A stretch of 62,703 bases of DNA from Streptomyces roseus (GTDB lineage: Bacteria > Actinomycetota > Actinomycetes > Streptomycetales > Streptomycetaceae): contig NZ_LFML01000068.1 of NCBI RefSeq assembly GCF_001044425.1, positions 53,756 through 116,458 on the forward strand, written 5' to 3'. Shown here piece after piece: positions 1 through 8,775 of this stretch. The translations under genes were made by a program, and so were the position numbers. Below the pieces are notes generated by a model. It saw only the letters and a list, made by a program, of their open reading frames with translations. It was not told the DNA's origin and did not search any database. Numbering within the stretch: the stretch's first letter is position 1; every line of letters begins with the position of its first letter.

Positions 1-245
1 GAAGACGCCGGCGGCGGTGTCGGCCCGCCGGGGGCGTCCTTGTGCGCGATCTTGCCCAGGGCGTCCTTCGCCTTGCTCGCACCGGTCTCGATGTGACCGT
101 GGTACTTGCCGTTGGTCTTGGAGTCCACGGCCTTGGCCACCTTGTCGAGGCTCTGGCCGATCTTCCCCTCGTGCTGCTGCGCGAGGTCTTCGACCTTCTC
201 CCTCGCCGGCGCGAGCTTGGCCTTCAGCGTGTCCAGCAGGCCCAT
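1..245 (-). CDS. MT0933-like antitoxin family protein (C-terminus cut by window edge)
   Basis: The reading frame starts at ATG 245 on the minus strand (MGLLDTLKAKLAPAREK...) and runs off the left edge, so about 81 residues are seen. The protein is small, lysine/alanine/glutamate-rich and helical, with the pattern VAKAVDSKTNGKYHGHI followed by GASKAKDAL. This is typical of the MT0933/Rv0909-type antitoxin family (PF14013), common as single genes in Streptomyces. The visible end is Pro/Gly-rich, as is usual for the tail of this family. No toxin gene is adjacent on the visible side. The family label comes from recognised sequence pattern; toxin neutralisation is only inferred. Confidence 0.7.
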   Translation of the reverse strand, partial: MGLLDTLKAKLAPAREKVEDLAQQHEGKIGQSLDKVAKAVDSKTNGKYHGHIETGASKAKDALGKIAHKDAPGGPTPPPAS

Positions 246-268
246 GGGTCACCTTCCAGTGGCGGTAG

Positions 269-505
269 CTACGTACGGGCGCCCTCGCCGGTCTCGCTGT
301 CCGCGGCCTGCTCCACCGACTGCTGCTTCGGGATGTCCACGCCTTCCGGCGCGGCTCCCTCCGACTCGGTCGGCGCGGCCTCGACCGCGGTCTGCGCCGT
401 GTCGTCGGCGACCGCTTCCCCGGGCTCCGTCGTCAGGGTCGCGGCCGCGGCCTCGTCCGTTCCCGCTTCCGCGGCCTTGCGGCGAAACCGACTAAAAACG
501 CCCAT
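269..505 (-). CDS. small acidic conserved Streptomyces protein of unknown function
   Basis: A 78-residue protein starting MGVFSRFRRKAAEAGT, with a short basic amphipathic N-terminus and then an acidic, Ala/Thr/Glu-rich, probably disordered tail ending VDIPKQQSVEQAADSETGEGART. An ATG four codons further upstream (517) is in frame, but GGGAG lies five bases before the ATG at 505, which decides the start. I recall near-identical tails (VDIPKQQS...EAGEGART) in conserved proteins upstream of miaA in other streptomycetes, sometimes mislabelled gliding motility protein. No enzymatic motif is visible. It lies on the same strand as the antitoxin-like gene 23 bases downstream and could be cotranscribed with it. 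Confidence 0.7.
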   Translation of the reverse strand: MGVFSRFRRKAAEAGTDEAAAATLTTEPGEAVADDTAQTAVEAAPTESEGAAPEGVDIPKQQSVEQAADSETGEGART

Positions 506-668
506 GTCTACTCCCATAACGTTACTCGTGCGGGTGAAGTTCCGCCGTGAACGGCCCGGCCTCCGCCGGGCGTGCGCCCGGGCGAACCTCGCCAGGGCAA
601 CGACCCCGCCACCGCCCCGTCACGTAACTCGATCGGGTACATGCCGCGGTGTTTGCGAGACTGGGGCG

Positions 669-1607
669 GTGAGCAACGCAGCCCCCGCTCCGCGGGTCAT
701 CGCCGTCGTCGGTCCCACCGCGGCCGGAAAGTCAGATCTGGGCGTAGCCCTGGCCCGTCGTTTCGACGGGGAAGTCGTCAACGCCGACTCCATGCAGCTG
801 TACCGGGGGATGGACATCGGCACCGCGAAGCTGACGACCGAGGAGCGCGGCGGGGTCCCGCACCACCTCCTCGACATCTGGGACGTGACCGAGACCGCCA
901 GCGTCGCCGAATACCAGCGCCTGGCCCGCGCCGAGATCGACAAGCTGCTCGCCCAGGGCCGTACGCCCGTCCTCGTCGGAGGATCGGGCCTGTACGTGCG
1001 CGGCGCCCTCGACGCCATGGAGTTCCCCGGCACCGACCCCGAGGTCCGGGCCCGGCTGGAGGCGGAGGTCACGCTGCGCGGCCCCGGCGCCCTGCACGCC
1101 CGCCTCGCCGCCGCCGACCCCGCCGCCGCCCAGGCGATCCTGCCCAGCAACGGCCGGCGCATCGTCCGCGCCCTGGAGGTCATCGAGATCACCGGGAAGC
1201 CCTTCACGGCGAACCTGCCCGGCCACGAGTCGGTGTACGAGACCGTGCAGATCGGCGTGGACGTCGGCAGGCCGGAGCTCGACGAGCGGATCGCGCTGCG
1301 CGTGGACCGGATGTGGGAGGCCGGGCTGGTCGAGGAGGTCCGCGCCCTGGAAGCCCGGGGCCTGCGCGACGGAGTCACCGCTTCCAGGGCGCTCGGCTAC
1401 CAGCAGGTGCTGGCCGCCCTGGCCGGCGAGTGCACCGAGGACGAGGCCCGGGCGGAGACCGTACGGGCCACCAAACGCTTCGCCCGCCGCCAGGACTCCT
1501 GGTTCCGCAGGGACCCCCGTGTGCACTGGCTCAGCGGGGCGGTGGCCGACCGGGGAGAACTCGTCGGACTCGCGCAGTCGTTGGTCGAACGAGCGGTCAC
1601 AGCCTGA
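669..1607 (+). CDS. miaA: tRNA dimethylallyltransferase MiaA
   Basis: Transfers a dimethylallyl group to N6 of A37 in tRNAs that read UNN codons, the first step towards ms2i6A. The 312-residue length is normal for the family. The P-loop GPTAAGKSD lies near residues 14-22, followed by the family signature NADSMQLYRGMDIGTAK and later VGGSGLYVRGALD. The C-terminus carries the basic TKRFARRQDSWFRRD segment that contacts tRNA. The start is GTG 669 (VSNAAPAPRVIAVVGPT), which puts the P-loop at the usual distance from the N-terminus. The frame remains open far upstream, but that part is not MiaA-like. dapF and rshA follow, a core-genome order typical of Streptomyces. Confidence 0.96.
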   Translation: MSNAAPAPRVIAVVGPTAAGKSDLGVALARRFDGEVVNADSMQLYRGMDIGTAKLTTEERGGVPHHLLDIWDVTETASVAEYQRLARAEIDKLLAQGRTPVLVGGSGLYVRGALDAMEFPGTDPEVRARLEAEVTLRGPGALHARLAAADPAAAQAILPSNGRRIVRALEVIEITGKPFTANLPGHESVYETVQIGVDVGRPELDERIALRVDRMWEAGLVEEVRALEARGLRDGVTASRALGYQQVLAALAGECTEDEARAETVRATKRFARRQDSWFRRDPRVHWLSGAVADRGELVGLAQSLVERAVTA

Positions 1608-1732
1608 TCACGTGATGGCATCGGGACGCCCCTGGCGCCCGTTCGGAGCCCCGAGCCGTGCCATCATCAAATTCCGCGGGTGCGGTCACCGGCGGTGAAC
1701 AGCGGCGTACGAGGTCCGAGTGGGGAGGGCGC

Positions 1733-2254
1733 GTGGCGATGGAGGCCGGCCCTCGCGACACCGGGCAGGACGACACGAGGCGGGACGCCGACCTCTGGGA
1801 CGGCGATCCCGTGGTCGCCGAGCCGGACGCCCTCGGCCTGCCCGCCGATCCCGCACGGCTGACCCCCGACGGCCCGGACGCACCGGACACCGCGGAGGCG
1901 GAGGCCGCCGCGGGTCCCGAATTCGAGGTCGAGCTGCGCCCGCAGCGCCGGATGCGCATCTGGCAGATCGCCCCGATCGTGCTGCTGGCCGCCGCCGGCT
2001 CCCTGATGTTCGCCTTCCCGCTCGCCTTCGAGTTCGGCGACGGCGGAGCCGTGGTCGCCATGCTCGGCTTCCTCATCTGCTGCTGCGCGGGCGGCTGGGG
2101 CATGATGGCCGCCCGCCGCGTCGGATACACCTGGCCCGGTCTGCCGGCCCGGGGCAGCGGCCGCCGCCCCGACTGGCGGATGGCAGGCCTGTACGCCCTG
2201 ATCGCGCTGGCCGTCGTGGCGCTGGCCGTGTACCGGGTCGCGCGGCTGCGCTAG
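1733..2254 (+). CDS. conserved membrane protein of unknown function between miaA and dapF
   Basis: About 173 residues. The N-terminal ~75 residues are acidic and disordered (DTRRDADLWDGDPVV...), followed by a basic segment LRPQRRMRIW. Three hydrophobic helices follow: IAPIVLLAAAGSLMFAFPLA, VVAMLGFLICCCAGGWGMMAA, and a C-terminal LYALIALAVVALAVYRVA. The CCC run in helix 2 is unusual. GGAGG at 1724-1728 serves either GTG 1733 (4-base spacing) or ATG 1739 (10 bases); I give the former with some doubt. I do not recognise a named domain. The position between miaA and dapF suggests a conserved Streptomyces hypothetical. Confidence 0.7.
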   Translation: MAMEAGPRDTGQDDTRRDADLWDGDPVVAEPDALGLPADPARLTPDGPDAPDTAEAEAAAGPEFEVELRPQRRMRIWQIAPIVLLAAAGSLMFAFPLAFEFGDGGAVVAMLGFLICCCAGGWGMMAARRVGYTWPGLPARGSGRRPDWRMAGLYALIALAVVALAVYRVARLR

Positions 2255-2308
2255 GAACGGGCCGCGGCCGGTGACGGCGCCGCCGACCTGCCCGAACGCC
2301 CCGCTCGG

Positions 2309-2314
2309 TACCAT
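2309..2314 (+). promoter_or_regulatory. -10 element of a predicted leaderless dapF transcript
   Basis: TACCAT lies six bases before the GTG start of dapF. With the usual 6-7 base distance to +1, transcription would start at the first base of the start codon. No Shine-Dalgarno sequence is seen before the GTG, which fits a leaderless mRNA. Confidence 0.5.
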
Positions 2315-2320
2315 GGGCGG

Positions 2321-3196
2321 GTGACGCAGACCAGCCTCTCCTTCCTCAAGGGCCACGGCACCGAGAACGACTTCGTGATCGTCCCGGACCCGGACAACGC
2401 CGTCGAGCTGCCCGCGGCCGCCGTCGCGAAGCTGTGCGACCGGCGCGCCGGCATCGGCGCGGACGGGGTGCTGCACGTGGTCCGGTCCGCCGCGCACCCC
2501 GAGGCCGCGCACCTGGCCGACGAGGCCGAGTGGTTCATGGACTACCGCAACAGCGACGGCTCCATCGCCGAGATGTGCGGCAACGGCGTCCGCGTCTTCG
2601 CCCGCTACCTCCACTACGCCGGCCACGTCGAGCCCGGCGACCTCGCCGTCGCCACCCGCGGCGGCGTCAAGCGGGTGCACCTCGACAAGAGCGGCGACGT
2701 TACGGTCTCCATGGGCCGCGCCGTCCTCCCCGAGGAACAGGTCACCGTGAGCGTCGGCGAGCGGTCCTGGCCCGCCCGCAACGTCAACATGGGGAACCCG
2801 CACGCCGTCGCGTTCGTCGACAGCCTGGACCACGCCGGAAAGCTGCTCGACCCGCCCCCGTTCAGCCCGGCCGGCGTCTACCCGACGGGTGTCAACGTGG
2901 AGTTCGTCGTCGACCGCGGCCCGCGGCACGTCGCCATGCGCGTCCACGAGCGCGGCTCCGGCGAGACCCGCTCCTGCGGCACCGGCGCCTGCGCCGTCGC
3001 CGTGGCCGCCATCCGCCGCGACGGCGCCGACCCCGCCGTCACCGGTCAGGCCGTCACGTACACCGTCGACCTCCCCGGCGGGACGCTCGTCATCACCGAA
3101 CACCCCGACGGGCAGATCGAGATGACGGGACCGGCCGTCATCGTCGCCGCGGGCGAGTTCGACACGGCCTGGCTCACCGAAACGGTTTTCGGCTGA
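2321..3196 (+). CDS. dapF: diaminopimelate epimerase DapF
   Basis: Converts LL- to meso-diaminopimelate for lysine and for peptidoglycan cross-links. Streptomyces vegetative walls contain LL-DAP, so here it mainly feeds lysine and spore or alternative wall chemistry. The protein is 291 residues. The two catalytic cysteines are present: C86 in EMCGNGVRVFARY and C219 in RSCGTGACAVAVAA. The N-terminal FLKGHGTENDFVIV and NVNMGNPHAVAFVD motifs are also intact. GTG 2321 is the start; there is no ribosome binding site but a -10 box sits six bases upstream. The gene is followed after 140 bases by rshA. Confidence 0.96.
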   Translation: MTQTSLSFLKGHGTENDFVIVPDPDNAVELPAAAVAKLCDRRAGIGADGVLHVVRSAAHPEAAHLADEAEWFMDYRNSDGSIAEMCGNGVRVFARYLHYAGHVEPGDLAVATRGGVKRVHLDKSGDVTVSMGRAVLPEEQVTVSVGERSWPARNVNMGNPHAVAFVDSLDHAGKLLDPPPFSPAGVYPTGVNVEFVVDRGPRHVAMRVHERGSGETRSCGTGACAVAVAAIRRDGADPAVTGQAVTYTVDLPGGTLVITEHPDGQIEMTGPAVIVAAGEFDTAWLTETVFG

Positions 3197-3336
3197 GTCT
3201 TCCCTCTAATGGGTGATCCGTTTCACGCTGAGCGAGAGGCGGACTGCGCCACGTGGTGGGGTCGGTAGCATCAGGCACCGGCCCTGAGGGCTCACCCCAT
3301 GCCCGCCACCGCCGGTCGAAGCCGCCGGAGGTGCCC

Positions 3337-5430
3337 ATGAGTGCAGAGGCCACGAACCCCGAAGCACGTCCCGAAGCGCGCCCCGAACTCCGCAGACGGG
3401 GCCGAACCCGCCTTGACCTGCGACGACTCGGACGTGCCGCCCTTCTCGGACCCACGTCCCGAGACCGGCTCCCCGATGCCATCGGCCACGTGGCCGAAGC
3501 GCACCGCGCCCACCACCCGGACGCGGACCTCTCCCTCCTGCGCCGCGCGTACGTGCTCGCGGAGTCCTCGCACCGCGGGCAGACCCGCAAGAGCGGTGAG
3601 CCGTACATCACACATCCGCTCGCCGTCACCCTGATCCTCGCCGAACTCGGCGCCGAGACCACGACCTTGACGGCCTCTCTGCTCCACGACACCGTCGAGG
3701 ACACCGAAGTGACCCTCGATCAGGTCCGCGCCGAATTCGGCGACGAGGTCTGCTTCATCGTCGACGGGGTCACCAAGGTCGAGAAGATCGACTACGGTGC
3801 CGCCGCCGAGCCCGAGACCTTCCGCAAGATGCTCGTCGCCACCGGCAACGACGTCCGCGTCATGTCCATCAAACTCGCCGACCGCCTCCACAACATGCGC
3901 ACCCTCGGCGTGATGCGCCCCGAGAAGCAGGAGCGCATCGCCAAGGTCACCCGCGACGTCCTCATCCCGCTCGCCGAACGGCTCGGCGTGCAGGCCCTCA
4001 AGACCGAGCTGGAAGACCTCGTCTTCGCGATCCTGCACCCCGAGGAGTACGAGCACACCCGCGCGCTGATCGCGGCCCACGCCGGGGAGCGCGACCCGCT
4101 GCCCGCCATCGCCGACTCCGTACGCGGCGTGCTGCGGGAGGCCGGCATCGCCGCCGAGGTGGTCGTACGGCCCCGCCACTTCGTCTCCGTCCACCGCATC
4201 GCCCGGGGGCGCGGCGAACTGCGCGGCTCCGACTTCGGCCGCATCCTCGTCCTCGTCGGCGAGAACGCCGACTGCTACGCCGTGCTGGGCGAGCTGCACA
4301 CCTGCTTCACCCCGGTCGTCTCGGAGTTCAAGGACTTCGTCGCCGCCCCGAAGTTCAACCTCTACCAGTCGCTGCACACCGCCGTCGCCACCCCCGAGGG
4401 GCACGTGGCCGAAGTCATCGTCCGCACCCGCCAGATGCACCGGGTCGCCGAGGCCGGCGTCGTCGCCCTCGGCAACCCCTACGCCACCGCCCCGGCCGCG
4501 GAGTCCCCCGCCGACTGCGACGAGGAGCGGGCCGACCCGACCCGGCCCGGCTGGCTCTCGCGGCTCCTCGACTGGCAGCAGTCCGCGCCCGACCCCGACA
4601 CCTTCTGGAGCGTGCTGCGCGCCGAGCTGGCGCAGGACCGCGAGATCACGGTGTTCCGCGAGGACGGCCGGGCCTCCGGCACCCTCAGCCTGCCCGCCGG
4701 AGCCAGCTGTATCGACGCCGCCTACGCCCAGTACGGCGAGGCGGCGCACGGCTGTATCGGCGCCCGGGTCAACGGGCGCCTCACCTCCCTCGCCTCCCCG
4801 CTCTCCGACGGGGACACCGTTCAGCTGCTGCTCGCCCAGGACGCCTCCTCGGGGCCCGCCGCCGACTGGCTGGAGCACGCGAAGACCCCGGCCGCCCGCA
4901 TCGCCATCAGCAGCTGGCTCCAGGCCCACCCCGACACCGCGAAGCCCGCCGCCACCCCCGCCAGGGCGCCGCTGTCGGTGGTGGGGGCCCGGGGCGGCGG
5001 CGGCAACGCCGTGGCCGACCTCCCGGACGCCACCGTGCGGCTGGCCGGCTGCTGCACCCCCGTACCGCCGGACGCCGTCGCCGGGTTCGTCGTACGGGGC
5101 GGGGCCGTCACCGTCCACCGGATCCACTGCGCGGCGGTGGCCCAGATGCGCGCGCTGGGGCGGACCTCCGTCGCCGTGCACTGGCGGGCCACGGCGGACT
5201 GCCGGGTCACGCTGCTCGCCGAATCGTTCGGCCGCCCGCACCTGCTGGCCGATCTGACCGAGGCCATCGCCCGCGAAGGGGTCGAGGTGGTCTCCGCGAC
5301 CGTGGAACCGCCCGTCGAACAGCGGGTCCGCCACACCTACACCCTGCAACTTCCCGACGCGACCGGGCTGCCCTCCCTGATGCGGGCCATGCGCGACGTG
5401 CCGGGGGTCTACGACGTGCGCCGGGCCTGA
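3337..5430 (+). CDS. rshA: RelA/SpoT homologue RshA, second (p)ppGpp synthetase/hydrolase
   Basis: A 697-residue long RSH protein. The N-terminal HD hydrolase domain is intact (HPLAVTLILAELG, SLLHDTVEDT, VMSIKLADRLHNMRTLG). The synthetase-like domain has EFKDFVAAPKFNLYQSLHT and AEVIVRTRQMHRVAE, so the Glu of the ExxxRT motif and the Tyr of YQSLHT are kept. The usual KxxYSIYRK stretch is replaced by a weaker RHFVSVHRIAR. TGS-like and zinc-finger/ACT-type regulatory parts follow (GCCTPVPPDAV; final ACT-like segment to MRAMRDVPGVYDVRRA). GGAGG six bases before ATG 3337 sets the start; the frame is open upstream to 3253. The gene matches the rshA locus known from S. coelicolor rather than relA, which lies elsewhere in the chromosome. 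Confidence 0.9.
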   Translation: MSAEATNPEARPEARPELRRRGRTRLDLRRLGRAALLGPTSRDRLPDAIGHVAEAHRAHHPDADLSLLRRAYVLAESSHRGQTRKSGEPYITHPLAVTLILAELGAETTTLTASLLHDTVEDTEVTLDQVRAEFGDEVCFIVDGVTKVEKIDYGAAAEPETFRKMLVATGNDVRVMSIKLADRLHNMRTLGVMRPEKQERIAKVTRDVLIPLAERLGVQALKTELEDLVFAILHPEEYEHTRALIAAHAGERDPLPAIADSVRGVLREAGIAAEVVVRPRHFVSVHRIARGRGELRGSDFGRILVLVGENADCYAVLGELHTCFTPVVSEFKDFVAAPKFNLYQSLHTAVATPEGHVAEVIVRTRQMHRVAEAGVVALGNPYATAPAAESPADCDEERADPTRPGWLSRLLDWQQSAPDPDTFWSVLRAELAQDREITVFREDGRASGTLSLPAGASCIDAAYAQYGEAAHGCIGARVNGRLTSLASPLSDGDTVQLLLAQDASSGPAADWLEHAKTPAARIAISSWLQAHPDTAKPAATPARAPLSVVGARGGGGNAVADLPDATVRLAGCCTPVPPDAVAGFVVRGGAVTVHRIHCAAVAQMRALGRTSVAVHWRATADCRVTLLAESFGRPHLLADLTEAIAREGVEVVSATVEPPVEQRVRHTYTLQLPDATGLPSLMRAMRDVPGVYDVRRA

Positions 5431-5582
5431 TCGGCGCCACCCCCGGGGAGCCGGGCCGGGGCACCAGCCGGCGGCGCCCGCGCGGCGCCAGGTCCGGGCG
5501 CACGGCCCCGGAAGGTCCCGTTCGGGTGGAACCGTCGCGCGCCGTACGCGGTGGGGCGGCGGGCGCTGGTAAGCGGTGGGGG

Positions 5583-7028
5583 ATGCAGCTCTCCTCCCCG
5601 CGCCTGCGCGCCGCCCTGCTCGCCGCGGCCTCCCTCACCCTCGTCGCCGCCGTGCTGCCCCCGCCGGAGCCGCTGGGCATCGGCGACACGCTGTTCCCGC
5701 AGCTCGGGAACCCCGGGTACGACGTCCTCTCGTACGACCTGTCCTTCACGTACAAGGACAACAAGAGCCCGCTCGACGCGATCACCGTCATCGACGCCCG
5801 CGCGCTGGAGCCGCTGGAGCGCATCAACCTCGACTTCACCCACGGCACGGTCGCCGCCGCCCGGGTCAACGGCGAACCGGCACGCTTCGAGAGCGCCGGC
5901 GAGGACCTCGTGCTCACCCCGGCGAGCCCGGTCGCGCCGAACGTGCCGCTCCACATCGAGATCCGGCACACCAGCGATCCGCGCGGCATCGCCGACGGCG
6001 GCTGGGTGCCCACCGACGACGGCCTGGCCATGGCCAACCAGGCCGACGCCGCCCACCGGGTCTTCCCGTGCAACGACCACCCCTCCGACAAGGCCTACTT
6101 CACCTTCCGGATCACCGCCCCGGCCGGCCTGACCGCCGTCGCCAACGGAATGCCCGCAGCCCTCCCCGCCCCCCGGGCGGCGGGCGCGACCACCTGGACG
6201 TACCGCACCCTGCACCCGATGGCCACCGAGCTCGCGCAGGTCTCGATCGGCGACTCGGCGGTCGTGGAGGCCACCGGTCCGCACGGACTGCCGCTGCGCA
6301 GCGTGGTCCCGGCCGCCGACCGCAAGCGGCTGGAGCCCTGGCTGCAGAAGACCGCGGAGCACGTCCGGTGGATGGAGGCGCGCGTCGGGGCCTACCCCTT
6401 CGAGAACTACGGGGTGCTGATCGCCAAGGCCAAGACCGGCTTCGAGCTGGAGACGCAGACCCTCTCGCTTTTCGAGAACGGCCTGTTCTCGGGGACGGGC
6501 TACCCCGCCTGGTACGTCGAGGCCGTCATGGTCCACGAGCTCGCCCACCAGTGGTTCGGCGACAGCGTCACCCCGCGCACCTGGTCCGACCTCTGGCTCA
6601 ACGAGGGACACGCCACCTGGTACGAGGCCCTCTACGCGGACGGCCTCGGCAAGTACTCCATGGAGCGGCGCATGCGCGAGGCGTACCAGCGCTCCGACCA
6701 GTGGCGGGCCGCCGGCGGACCCCCGGCCGCCCCGAAGGCCGCCGCCCCCGGGGAGAAGATCGGGCTCTTCCGGCCGGCCGTCTACGACGGGGCCGCGCTG
6801 ATCCTCTACGCGCTGCGGCAGGAGATCGGCGAGAAGGCCTTCGACCGGGTCGAGCGGCGATGGGTGGCCGAGAACGAGGACGGCACGGCCGGCACGGAGG
6901 ACTTCGTACGCCTGGCCTCGGAGGTGGCCGGACGTGACCTGGCGCCCTTCCTCAAGCCGTGGCTGTACGCGAAGACCACCCCGGCGATGCCCGGGCACCC
7001 GGAGTGGGGCGGCCCGAAAAGCGTGTGA
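5583..7028 (+). CDS. secreted M1-family (aminopeptidase N-like) zinc metallopeptidase
   Basis: A 481-residue protein with an N-terminal signal sequence (MQLSSPRLRAALLAAASLTLVAAVLPPP), so probably exported. The zinc motif HELAHQWFG starts at H318 and the third ligand is the Glu of LNEGHATWYEAL near residue 341, the HExxH-x18-E arrangement of M1 peptidases. The GXMEN exopeptidase motif of classic aminopeptidase N is not clear; TGFELETQTLSLF occupies its place, as in the shorter actinobacterial M1 enzymes. ATG 5583, preceded by GGTGGGGG, is preferred over GTG 5526 because it yields a clean signal peptide. The C-terminal ERAP-like domain is missing, so the protein is about half the length of PepN. 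Confidence 0.85.
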   Translation: MQLSSPRLRAALLAAASLTLVAAVLPPPEPLGIGDTLFPQLGNPGYDVLSYDLSFTYKDNKSPLDAITVIDARALEPLERINLDFTHGTVAAARVNGEPARFESAGEDLVLTPASPVAPNVPLHIEIRHTSDPRGIADGGWVPTDDGLAMANQADAAHRVFPCNDHPSDKAYFTFRITAPAGLTAVANGMPAALPAPRAAGATTWTYRTLHPMATELAQVSIGDSAVVEATGPHGLPLRSVVPAADRKRLEPWLQKTAEHVRWMEARVGAYPFENYGVLIAKAKTGFELETQTLSLFENGLFSGTGYPAWYVEAVMVHELAHQWFGDSVTPRTWSDLWLNEGHATWYEALYADGLGKYSMERRMREAYQRSDQWRAAGGPPAAPKAAAPGEKIGLFRPAVYDGAALILYALRQEIGEKAFDRVERRWVAENEDGTAGTEDFVRLASEVAGRDLAPFLKPWLYAKTTPAMPGHPEWGGPKSV

Positions 7029-7197
7029 CCCGCGGGGAACGGGCATGTCACCATCGACAGGGCCGCACGACGGAGCCGCACGCCGGGGGAATCTCCCGGC
7101 TATGCGACACGTTGGACGTGACAGAGTGGGAGCCACGCTCACACCCGGCCGCGACCATGCGTGACACGGCCGCACACGACATCGACGTAAGGATCCA

Positions 7198-8703
7198 ATG
7201 ACCTCCTCTTCTTCCCCTTCCCAGGACGCGCGGGACGCACGGGACGTGCCGGACCCGCAGAGCTTCACCGAGAGCCTTCGGGCCGACGCCCTGATGGAAG
7301 AGGACGTCGCCTGGAGCCACGAGGTCGACGGAGACCGGGACGGCGAGCAGTTCGAGCGCTCCGAGCGCGCGGCGCTGCGCCGCGTGGCCGGGCTCTCCAC
7401 CGAGCTCGAAGACGTCACCGAGGTCGAGTACCGCCAGCTGCGCCTGGAGCGCGTCGTGCTGGTCGGCGTCTGGACCTCCGGAACGGTGCAGGACGCCGAG
7501 AACTCCCTCGCGGAGCTCGCGGCCCTCGCCGAGACGGCCGGCGCCCTCGTGCTCGACGGTGTGATCCAGCGCCGTGACAAGCCGGACCCGGCCACCTTCA
7601 TCGGCTCGGGCAAGGCCCGCGAACTGCGCGACATCGTGATGGAGAGCGGGGCGGACACCGTCGTCTGCGACGGCGAGCTCAGCCCCGGCCAGCTCATCGC
7701 CCTCGAAGACGTCGTCAAGGTCAAGGTGGTCGACCGGACCGCCCTGATCCTCGACATCTTCGCCCAGCACGCCAAATCCCGAGAGGGCAAGGCACAGGTC
7801 GCCCTCGCGCAGATGCAGTACATGCTGCCGCGCCTGCGCGGCTGGGGCGCCTCGCTGTCCCGGCAGATGGGTGGCGGCGGCGGTGGCGGCATGGCCACCC
7901 GAGGCCCCGGTGAGACCAAGATCGAGACCGACCGGCGCCGGATCCGCGAGAAGATGGCGAAGATGCGCCGGGAGATCGCGGAGATGAAGACCGGCCGCGA
8001 CATCAAGCGGCAGGAACGCCGCCGCAACAAGGTGCCCTCGGTCGCCATCGCCGGTTACACCAACGCGGGCAAGTCCTCGCTGCTCAACCGCCTCACGGGC
8101 GCGGGCGTACTGGTGGAGAACGCACTGTTCGCCACCCTCGACCCGACCGTGCGCCGGGCCGAGACCCCCTCCGGCCGGATCTACACCCTGGCCGACACGG
8201 TCGGCTTCGTCCGGCACCTGCCCCACCACCTGGTCGAGGCGTTCCGCTCCACGATGGAGGAGGTCGGCGACTCCGACCTCATCCTGCACATCGTGGACGG
8301 CTCGCACCCGGCCCCGGAGGAGCAGCTCGCGGCGGTGCGCGAGGTCATCCGCGAGGTCGGCGCGGTCAACGTGCCCGAGATCGTGGTGATCAACAAGGCC
8401 GACGCCGCGGACCCGTTCGTCCTGCAGCGCCTGCTGCGCATCGAGCGGCACTCCATCGCCGTCTCGGCGCGCACGGGGCAGGGCATCGCGGAGCTCCTCG
8501 CGCTCATCGACTCCGAGCTGCCGCGGCCCGAGGTCGAGGTCGAGGCGCTCGTGCCGTACACGCGCGGCTCGCTGGTCGCCCGGGCGCACGCCGAGGGTGA
8601 GGTGATCTCCGAGGAGCACACCCCGGAGGGCACCCTGCTGAAGGTGCGGGTCCACCAGGAACTCGCCTCGGACCTGGCGCCGTTCGTACCGGCGAAGCGG
8701 TAA
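7198..8703 (+). CDS. hflX: ribosome-associated GTPase HflX
   Basis: Splits or rescues stalled 70S ribosomes under stress. It has 501 residues, longer than E. coli HflX because of an N-terminal actinobacterial extension of ~85 residues. The HflX N-domain is recognisable (DKPDPATFIGSGKARELRD, then the coiled-coil region with METDRRRIREKMAKMRREI-like character). A glycine loop MGGGGGGGM precedes RGPGETKIE. G1 is GYTNAGKSS at ~286, G3 is DTVGF at ~333, G4 is NKAD at ~399. AAGGA six bases before ATG 7198 supports the start. A strong hairpin at 8721-8755 ends the unit. Confidence 0.95.
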   Translation: MTSSSSPSQDARDARDVPDPQSFTESLRADALMEEDVAWSHEVDGDRDGEQFERSERAALRRVAGLSTELEDVTEVEYRQLRLERVVLVGVWTSGTVQDAENSLAELAALAETAGALVLDGVIQRRDKPDPATFIGSGKARELRDIVMESGADTVVCDGELSPGQLIALEDVVKVKVVDRTALILDIFAQHAKSREGKAQVALAQMQYMLPRLRGWGASLSRQMGGGGGGGMATRGPGETKIETDRRRIREKMAKMRREIAEMKTGRDIKRQERRRNKVPSVAIAGYTNAGKSSLLNRLTGAGVLVENALFATLDPTVRRAETPSGRIYTLADTVGFVRHLPHHLVEAFRSTMEEVGDSDLILHIVDGSHPAPEEQLAAVREVIREVGAVNVPEIVVINKADAADPFVLQRLLRIERHSIAVSARTGQGIAELLALIDSELPRPEVEVEALVPYTRGSLVARAHAEGEVISEEHTPEGTLLKVRVHQELASDLAPFVPAKR

Positions 8704-8720
8704 CGGACCGGCGGACACAC

Positions 8721-8755
8721 GAGGAGGGCCCCCTGCGGTGCAGGGGGCCCTCCTC
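8721..8755. terminator. bidirectional hairpin terminator between hflX and the convergent protease gene
   Basis: A perfect 15-bp stem (GAGGAGGGCCCCCTG / CAGGGGGCCCTCCTC) with the loop CGGTG, 17 bases after the hflX stop and 20 bases after the stop of the convergent gene. There is no U tract, as is usual for Streptomyces hairpin terminators. Confidence 0.85.
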
Positions 8756-8775
8756 CGTCGTGTCAGCGGCCGGAG

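Noticed and set aside
5409..8048. Very long open frame on the minus strand (about 880 codons) opposite the M1 peptidase and hflX
   Set aside because: It is antisense to two genes with full catalytic motifs. High GC makes antisense frames stay open; the translated sequence is low-complexity Arg/Gly/Val text.
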